A DNA stretch of 64,000 nt, taken from positions 372,001-436,000 of the forward strand of contig CANLOY010000001.1 in assembly GCA_947493005.1 (NCBI GenBank), in the 5' to 3' direction. Under the pieces are notes generated by a model. The model worked only from the letters and a program-made list of their open reading frames with translations, had not been told where the DNA came from and made no database searches. The position numbers were made by a program, and so were the translations under genes. Origin of the DNA: an uncultured Roseivirga sp. GTDB taxonomy: Bacteria > Bacteroidota > Bacteroidia > Cytophagales > Cyclobacteriaceae. The number at the start of each line of letters is the position of its first letter. Positions within the stretch are counted from its first letter, which is position 1. This document shows positions 58,522 through 64,000 of the stretch, piece by piece.

Positions 58522-59718
58522 TTAAGAATGCGCTAATTGATTCAAGGCAATCCAAGCCATCATTCCAATTCCAAGTTCGATAGCATCTTCATCTATATTG
58601 AAGTTAGGTGTATGAACACCATTCGTTGTATGCTTAGTTTCATTCCCAGTTCCAAGCCTATAAAAGCATGCCGGAACCTCATGAGTATAAAAAGCAAAGT
58701 CTTCTGCTCCCATCCATAAATCCAGATCTACCACATTCTCTGTCCCCACGTACTCTTCAGCAGCTCTTCTCGCTATTTGGGTAGTCTCCACATCATTGGT
58801 TAAGAAAGGATAGCCCACATCAATATTCACATCACAACTACCTCCCATACTTTCTGCTATCCCTTCAGCTATTGAAGTAATTCTTTTGTGTGCTTCAAAT
58901 CTCCAATCTTCATTGAGCGCTCTAAATGTTCCAGCAATTTTAACCTCTTCAGGAATGATATTCTGAGCTTGTCCTCCATGGATACTGCCAAAAGATAAAA
59001 CAGTAGGTGTTTTCGGATCGGCATTTCTGCTCACCACCTGCTGTAAGGCAACTATAATATGAGATGCTATTAAAATAGAATCAATTACTTTATCTGGCAA
59101 TGCTGCATGCCCTCCCTTTCCTTTTATAGTGAGATAAACCTCATCGGCACTAGCCATATACATACCTTCTCTAAACCCAACTTTGCCTGTTGGTATAAAT
59201 GGCATTACATGTTGACCAAGCATTCGGTTAGGTCTGGGATTTTCCAGTGCCCCATCCTTAATCATCAAAGATGCTCCACCCGGATTCTTTTCTTCCCCAG
59301 GTTGAAAAATAAGTTTAATTGTACCTTCAAACTGATCTTTCAGTTCTATCAAGATTTTTGCAGCCCCAAGAACGCATGCCGTATGCACATCGTGCCCACA
59401 AGCATGCATAACTCCATCATTAGTAGATTTATACTCAACATCATTGGCTTCTAATATGGGCAGTGCATCCATATCCGCCCTCAAAGCAACAGTTCTCGAC
59501 TCCGGGTTTCTTCCTTCAATCAGTGCGATTACACCTGTACCAGCCACCCCTTCTTTTGGGTTGAGCCCCATAGCTCTCAACTGTTTTGAAACATATTTGG
59601 CAGTTTCAAACTCCTGAAAAGAGAGTTCAGGATTAGCATGTATATGGCGCCTGATTTCAATTATATCATTAGCAAAATCTTTTGCTAATGCTTTTACCTG
59701 ATCCGATGAAATATTCAT
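58522..59718 (-). CDS. M20-family amidohydrolase (N-acyl-amino-acid deacylase type)
   Basis: The 398-residue protein is a cytoplasmic M20D amidohydrolase. It has IIEIRRHIHANPELSFQEFETAKYV, then LRADMDALPI, HACGHDVHTACVLGAA with metal ligands, QPGEEKNPGGASLMI and the late WMGAEDFAFY and VHTPNFNIDEDA. Such enzymes hydrolyse N-acyl amino acids, hippurate or IAA-type conjugates. The ATG overlaps the end of the SPOR-like lipoprotein gene by 4 nt. It is the last gene of the secA, lipoprotein, amidohydrolase run. Confidence 0.9.
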   Translation of the reverse strand: MNISSDQVKALAKDFANDIIEIRRHIHANPELSFQEFETAKYVSKQLRAMGLNPKEGVAGTGVIALIEGRNPESRTVALRADMDALPILEANDVEYKSTNDGVMHACGHDVHTACVLGAAKILIELKDQFEGTIKLIFQPGEEKNPGGASLMIKDGALENPRPNRMLGQHVMPFIPTGKVGFREGMYMASADEVYLTIKGKGGHAALPDKVIDSILIASHIIVALQQVVSRNADPKTPTVLSFGSIHGGQAQNIIPEEVKIAGTFRALNEDWRFEAHKRITSIAEGIAESMGGSCDVNIDVGYPFLTNDVETTQIARRAAEEYVGTENVVDLDLWMGAEDFAFYTHEVPACFYRLGTGNETKHTTNGVHTPNFNIDEDAIELGIGMMAWIALNQLAHS

Positions 59719-60245
59719 TCTTTGATTGGAAATTTGTCAGGCACAATAGATGCTGTAGGATAATACTCCCTTATTTTTCTATAAAGAGGTTGTGCTTCAA
59801 TTTGCTGATAAAACTGCCCCACCTTTACAAAATAAGTCGGCAACTTATACGTATATCTAGCTTCCATATCAGGGACAATGTCAAAGAGCCTGTTTCTAAC
59901 TCGGCCAGCTTCAATCTCATTATTTCCTGAATACACTAAAACTGTAAAACCATTGATCACTCTAATTGAATCATTACCAACTCGCATAGAGTCTATGAGT
60001 GAATTTAACTTGTCCGAAATGTCAAACTTGGTTTTCAAGGGTTCATTCTCAATCACCTCGGTTGAAGATGATTCCACTGTTTCCTTCTTAAGATCAACCC
60101 TTGGACTGTACTTGGACAAATCATCGGAATGACTCAGATCTTCTACTTCCGTTTTCTGAGGTATACTACCTTTTGAACAACCAGCAGAGGCCAGGCCGAC
60201 TACAAGAAGTATTAACACGATATTTAAGATGAATCTATTCATCAA
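59715..60245 (-). CDS. SPOR-domain-like lipoprotein
   Basis: The 176-residue protein has a signal peptide ending in a lipobox (LILLVVGLASAGC, Cys23). A disordered acidic part (24-85) leads into a C-terminal domain (about 100-170) with FTVLVYSGNNEIEAGRVRNRLFDI and FVKVGQFYQQIEAQPLYRKIREYYPTASIV. This is the SPOR pattern, which binds denuded peptidoglycan at division sites. It overlaps secA by 11 nt upstream and the M20 gene by 4 nt downstream. Confidence 0.78.
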   Translation of the reverse strand: MMNRFILNIVLILLVVGLASAGCSKGSIPQKTEVEDLSHSDDLSKYSPRVDLKKETVESSSTEVIENEPLKTKFDISDKLNSLIDSMRVGNDSIRVINGFTVLVYSGNNEIEAGRVRNRLFDIVPDMEARYTYKLPTYFVKVGQFYQQIEAQPLYRKIREYYPTASIVPDKFPIKE

Positions 60246-63200
60246 TTACCACACACTTGTTAGATTTTAAATCTTCTTCTACAGTTTTAAATTTAACGTC
60301 TTTTTTCACACTTCCGTCTGAATACTGAACTGATACCCGGTCATTTCTTCCAAAAACCTTCTCTGACTTTGCAGGGGCTACTTTTTCAGCTGGAGGTCTA
60401 TTTCGTGTATCTTGTCTTCCTGCCAATGCACTTTGAGACTCTTCTTTTGACTCATTATAACTTTGGCGTTTAGCAGATCTTGCTTCCTGTACTCTATTCG
60501 GGTCTTCAGTCGGGATGATTGATTTGCTCAAGAATGACATGGTGTCTTCATTCACTTTAGACAAGAATGTCTTGAACATCTCGAATGCCTCAAACTTATA
60601 GATCAATAGAGGATCTTTCTGCTCGTAAACTGCATTTTGTACGGATTGCTTCAAGTCATCCATGTCACGCAAATGCTCTTTCCATGTCTGATCGATCACA
60701 CCCAAAGTAATGGATTTCTCCATTGCTTTAATCATTTCTGCATTCTCAGTATCAATTGTCTTCTGAAGGTTTACAGGAACGCCAATTTGTCTCTTACCAT
60801 CGGTAAATGGTAAAAGTATATTATCAACAGTACCTCCTCTTTCCTTCTGAATATGTTTCAATAGAGGCAGCGTATTGTCAGCAATTTGTTTATTCTTATT
60901 CTGATAAGCCTCAAAAGCTTCATCGTATAGATCATTCACCAAGGTATTTAAATCCGAAGTTCTGAATGCATCTTCATCAATCTTAGCATCTATACCCAAT
61001 GTACTAATGCAGCTTAGTTTGAAAGCATCATAGTCTTCTCCTCCTTTAGAGTTATTGATAATATCTTCACAGGTATCATAAAGCATATTCATGATATCTA
61101 ACTGAAGACGCTCTCCTTTCAGTGCATTTCTACGTCTGTCATAGATCACCGTACGTTGCTGGTTCATGATGTCATCATATTCCAGCAGTCGTTTTCGGGT
61201 TCCAAAGTTGTTCTCTTCAACCTTCTTCTGTGCTCTTTCAATGGATTTGGTGATCATAGAATGCTGGATCATCTCACCCTCTTTCAATCCCATTCTATCC
61301 ATTAGCTTAGCTACACGGTCAGAACCAAACAAACGCATTAGATTATCTTCAAGAGAAACAAAGAACTGAGATGAGCCTGGGTCTCCCTGACGACCTGCCC
61401 TACCTCTTAACTGACGGTCAACCCGTCTCGATTCGTGACGTTCGGTACCAATTATAGCCAGTCCTCCCGCTGCTTTTGAGTCTGGATGAAGTTTTATATC
61501 CGTACCACGACCTGCCATGTTAGTAGCAATAGTCACAGTTCCAGGTTTTCCTGCTTCAGCAACTACATCGGCCTCACTGGCGTGTTGTTTAGCATTCAGT
61601 ACCTGGTGTTTTATCTTTTTCAGATTGAGCATTCTACTCAATACTTCTGAAATTTCAACAGATGTAGTACCCACTAAAACTGGCCTGCCTACTTCTGTTA
61701 ACTCTACTATTTCATCAACTACAGCATTGAATTTCTCACGAACCGTCTTGTAAACTTTGTCTTGCCTGTCATCTCTTTGAATTGGCCTGTTAGTTGGAAT
61801 AACAACAGTATCCAATTCATAGATTTCCCAGAACTCACCAGCTTCAGTTTCTGCTGTACCAGTCATACCAGCCAGTTTATGGTACATTCTGAAGTAATTC
61901 TGAAGCGTAATGGTGGCATAAGTTTGAGTGGCATCTTCCACTTTCACATTTTCTTTGGCTTCAATTGCCTGATGCAAACCGTCTGAATATCTTCTGCCAT
62001 CCATAACACGGCCTGTCTGCTCATCGACAATTTTCACCTTGTTTTCAGCCACAATGTATTCCGTATCACGTTCAAACATTGTAAATGCCTTAAGAAGCTG
62101 GTTTACAGTGTGAATTCTTTGTGCTTTAACACTGTAATCTTTAATAGCCTCATCCTTTTGTTTCAGTTTTTCTTCGTCATTCAACGAATCGTCTTTTTCG
62201 AATTTGGCTACAATTTCTCCGATATCTGTAAGAATGAAGAAATTAGGATCCTCTCCCTCACCGGTTATTAAATCAGTTCCCTTTTCGGTAAGGTTTACCA
62301 CGTTACTTTTCTCGTCAATTGTAAAGAAAAGAGGCTCATCGGCCTTAGGCATATTTTTTTGATTGTCAGCCAGGTAGAAGTTCTCAGTTTTCTGGAGAGT
62401 TATTCTTACCCCTGTTTCACTCAAATACTTGATCAATGGTTTGTACTTAGGCAGACCTCGGTATGCTCTGAATAGTGCTAACCCCCCATCTTCTTCATTA
62501 CCTTCCTTGATTAATTTCTTAGCATCATTCAGGTACTGACCACAAAGTTTTCGCTGTGCATCAACTAGTTTCTGAATTCTCGGCTTTAATTCATAAAATT
62601 CATGCTCATCACCTCTTGGTACTGGACCTGAAATGATCAAAGGTGTTCTAGCCTCATCAATCAACACCGAGTCAACCTCATCCACCATTGCATAGTGATG
62701 CTTTCTTTGAACTAGCTCGCTTTCTTCACGAGCCATATTATCTCTTAAGTAATCGAAACCAAACTCATTGTTAGTTCCATAGGTAATATCAGCACGATAA
62801 GCACTTCTTCTTTCTTCAGAGTTTGGCTGATGTTTATCAACGCAGTCAATAGAAAGGCCATGAAATTGGAAAAGCGGTGCCATCCACTCAGAATCTCGCT
62901 TAGCCAAGTAATCATTAACCGTTACTACATGAACACCACGGCCCGCTAACGCGTTGAGATAAGCTGGTAAGGTTGCTACTAAAGTTTTTCCTTCACCAGT
63001 AGCCATCTCAGAAATCTTGCCTTTATGTAGTACAATACCTCCGATCAGCTGAACATCATAGTGAAGCATTTCCCACTTAACCAGGTTTCCAGCAGCAATC
63101 CACTCATTATGCCAGGTGGCAGTATCTCCTTCAATTTGTATATGATCACCCGTTGCTGCCAACTGACGATCCATCATATTAGCACTTACTACAAGCTTTC

Positions 63201-63585
63201 CATTTTCTTTAAACCTTCTGGCTGTTTCTTTTACAACCGCAAAAGCAGTTGGTAAAATATCCATAAGCACAACTTCGAGTTCTTCGTTGCGCTTTTCTTC
63301 CAGTTTGTCTATAGACTGAAATACACTTTCCTTGTGTTGAATGTCCAGATCCGGTTCATTCTCAATTTTCTCCTTCAGGGATGAAATTTCATCATCGATA
63401 TGCTTAAGGTCTTTAGCAATGCGCTCCTTAAACTCTGCAGTTTTCGCACGTAACTCATCATCACTTAGACTACCTAATGTTTCATGGATTTTGTTAATTT
63501 CTCCAACAATAGGTGTTACTTCTTTAACATCTCTGTCTGACTTACTTCCGAAAAGCTTTGATAGCCCCTTGGTTAAAATGCTCAT
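60235..63585 (-). CDS. secA: Preprotein translocase ATPase SecA
   Basis: The 1116-residue motor drives protein export through SecYEG. The N-terminal part has the Walker A motif ATGEGKT (195-201) and HVVTVNDYLAKRDSEW; a DEVD-type Walker B lies in YAMVDEVDSVLIDEART. The preprotein-binding and C-terminal helical parts are complete. The protein is longer than the usual 900 residues because of an insert around 330-420 typical of Bacteroidota. It ends in a basic tail (VKFKTVEEDLKSNKCVVIDE) and lacks the CxCx8CH zinc motif that binds SecB. Its stop overlaps the lipoprotein gene start by 11 nt. Confidence 0.97.
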   Translation of the reverse strand: MSILTKGLSKLFGSKSDRDVKEVTPIVGEINKIHETLGSLSDDELRAKTAEFKERIAKDLKHIDDEISSLKEKIENEPDLDIQHKESVFQSIDKLEEKRNEELEVVLMDILPTAFAVVKETARRFKENGKLVVSANMMDRQLAATGDHIQIEGDTATWHNEWIAAGNLVKWEMLHYDVQLIGGIVLHKGKISEMATGEGKTLVATLPAYLNALAGRGVHVVTVNDYLAKRDSEWMAPLFQFHGLSIDCVDKHQPNSEERRSAYRADITYGTNNEFGFDYLRDNMAREESELVQRKHHYAMVDEVDSVLIDEARTPLIISGPVPRGDEHEFYELKPRIQKLVDAQRKLCGQYLNDAKKLIKEGNEEDGGLALFRAYRGLPKYKPLIKYLSETGVRITLQKTENFYLADNQKNMPKADEPLFFTIDEKSNVVNLTEKGTDLITGEGEDPNFFILTDIGEIVAKFEKDDSLNDEEKLKQKDEAIKDYSVKAQRIHTVNQLLKAFTMFERDTEYIVAENKVKIVDEQTGRVMDGRRYSDGLHQAIEAKENVKVEDATQTYATITLQNYFRMYHKLAGMTGTAETEAGEFWEIYELDTVVIPTNRPIQRDDRQDKVYKTVREKFNAVVDEIVELTEVGRPVLVGTTSVEISEVLSRMLNLKKIKHQVLNAKQHASEADVVAEAGKPGTVTIATNMAGRGTDIKLHPDSKAAGGLAIIGTERHESRRVDRQLRGRAGRQGDPGSSQFFVSLEDNLMRLFGSDRVAKLMDRMGLKEGEMIQHSMITKSIERAQKKVEENNFGTRKRLLEYDDIMNQQRTVIYDRRRNALKGERLQLDIMNMLYDTCEDIINNSKGGEDYDAFKLSCISTLGIDAKIDEDAFRTSDLNTLVNDLYDEAFEAYQNKNKQIADNTLPLLKHIQKERGGTVDNILLPFTDGKRQIGVPVNLQKTIDTENAEMIKAMEKSITLGVIDQTWKEHLRDMDDLKQSVQNAVYEQKDPLLIYKFEAFEMFKTFLSKVNEDTMSFLSKSIIPTEDPNRVQEARSAKRQSYNESKEESQSALAGRQDTRNRPPAEKVAPAKSEKVFGRNDRVSVQYSDGSVKKDVKFKTVEEDLKSNKCVVIDE

Positions 63586-63650
63586 ATTGAAAATTTATGT
63601 GCTAAAGTTAATTTCTTGTATATAAATAAAGAAAGCATACTCTGATAATC

Positions 63651-64000
63651 TTAAATAGTGATTTGCCCCGAAAAAACTGGTTCGGCCGGGCCTATCAGAT
63701 ATATGTTCCTGAATGTATTTCCTTCTTTTGAAAACGACACCTTCAATTTACCTCCAATTGCCTGAAGAGACACTTCTTCTATATCGTTTTTTAAACCCAA
63801 TGACAATGCGGCTGCTGTACAACCGGTACCACATGAGAATGTTTCTGCTTCCACACCTCTTTCATACGTTCTGATCTTAAGGCCATCTTTTTCGACCAAC
63901 TCCAAGAAGTTAACATTAACACCTTCTTTTTCGAAGCGCTCAGAATACCTGATTTTTTGCCCTTCAATGACTGGGTCAATATCATTGGTGTGTTCAACAT
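63651..64000 (-). CDS. dapF: Diaminopimelate epimerase, C-terminal part
   Basis: The frame is open to the window edge, so the N-terminal half of the gene lies outside. The visible 116 residues run from VEHTNDIDP (position 63998) through FLELVEKDGLKIRTYERGVEAETFSCGTGCTAAAL. The Cys in SCGTGC is one of the two catalytic cysteines, and ERGVE is a signature of the family. The enzyme converts LL- to meso-diaminopimelate for lysine and peptidoglycan synthesis. The end segment PAEPVFSGQITI is also typical. A shorter frame at 63791-64000 is out of register and not real. Confidence 0.93.
   Translation of the reverse strand, partial: VEHTNDIDPVIEGQKIRYSERFEKEGVNVNFLELVEKDGLKIRTYERGVEAETFSCGTGCTAAALSLGLKNDIEEVSLQAIGGKLKVSFSKEGNTFRNIYLIGPAEPVFSGQITI

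Noticed and set aside
63791-64000. 69-residue frame at the right end on the minus strand
   Set aside because: It is out of register with dapF, whose true frame continues to the window edge with conserved sequence.
1-64000. tRNA, rRNA, CRISPR array, insertion sequence or integrase
   Set aside because: Reading the gaps on both strands showed no cloverleaf-like sequence, no regularly spaced repeats and no transposase-like protein.

Overview
The window comes from a Bacteroidota chromosome, most likely a marine or soil member of the Cytophagales (Fulvivirga, Roseivirga or Marivirga type). The signs are low G+C, very weak Shine-Dalgarno sequences, TAnnTTTG-type -7 promoter elements close to start codons, an Oar-like TonB-dependent outer-membrane receptor, paired FG-GAP/ASPIC-UnbV lipoproteins, a DUF4270 lipoprotein beside a GT5 starch-synthase half, a PcrB/GGGP synthase, and a long SecA without the C-terminal zinc motif. 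No tRNA, rRNA, CRISPR array, insertion sequence or prophage was seen. Both ends cut genes: an FAD-dependent D-amino-acid oxidase family gene at the left and dapF at the right.

Layout. 1-3.0 kb: (hydroxy)proline catabolism (FAD oxidoreductase plus trans-3-hydroxy-L-proline dehydratase), then a CrtD-type carotenoid desaturase. 3.0-15.4 kb: a long minus-strand block consisting of an alpha/beta hydrolase, two strings of unrecognised exported or membrane genes (3.9-6.7 kb and 6.7-12.2 kb), and a small lipoprotein / TPR histidine kinase / LytTR response regulator module. 15.7-20.0 kb: a divergent three-gene operon coding for an exported CHAT-fold (caspase-like) protein, an exported partner and a coiled-coil membrane protein. 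This accessory region is the most interesting part of the window. 20.1-26.9 kb: TonB receptor, M14 carboxypeptidase and a small hypothetical gene.

27-33 kb: overlapping metabolic genes (acylphosphatase, deoC, saccharopine/alanine dehydrogenase family), glycerate kinase, and a WYL regulator with an ABM-fold protein and a GyrI-like protein. 33-38.6 kb: two large FG-GAP lipoproteins. 38.6-50.3 kb: mostly housekeeping genes (gltX, ridA, glmS, panC, panD, an rfaE2-type nucleotidyltransferase, a zinc peptidase and an acyl-CoA dehydrogenase) plus the GT5 half and DUF4270. 50.4-54 kb: an AraC regulator, GGGP synthase, two small envelope proteins and a chromate transporter. 54-58.5 kb: a phosphate island with a porin O/P and two Na/Pi cotransporters, one fused to a PhoU-like domain, which has a Pho-box-like direct repeat in front of it. 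58.5-64 kb: an M20 amidohydrolase, a SPOR-like lipoprotein, secA and dapF.

Functional links. The 54-58 kb genes plausibly carry phosphate from the outer membrane to the cytoplasm under phosphate control. The panC/panD pair makes pantothenate. The 12.3-20.0 kb block can be read as a signalling module facing a divergent CHAT operon across an intergenic region packed with inverted repeats. That link is inferred from position only.
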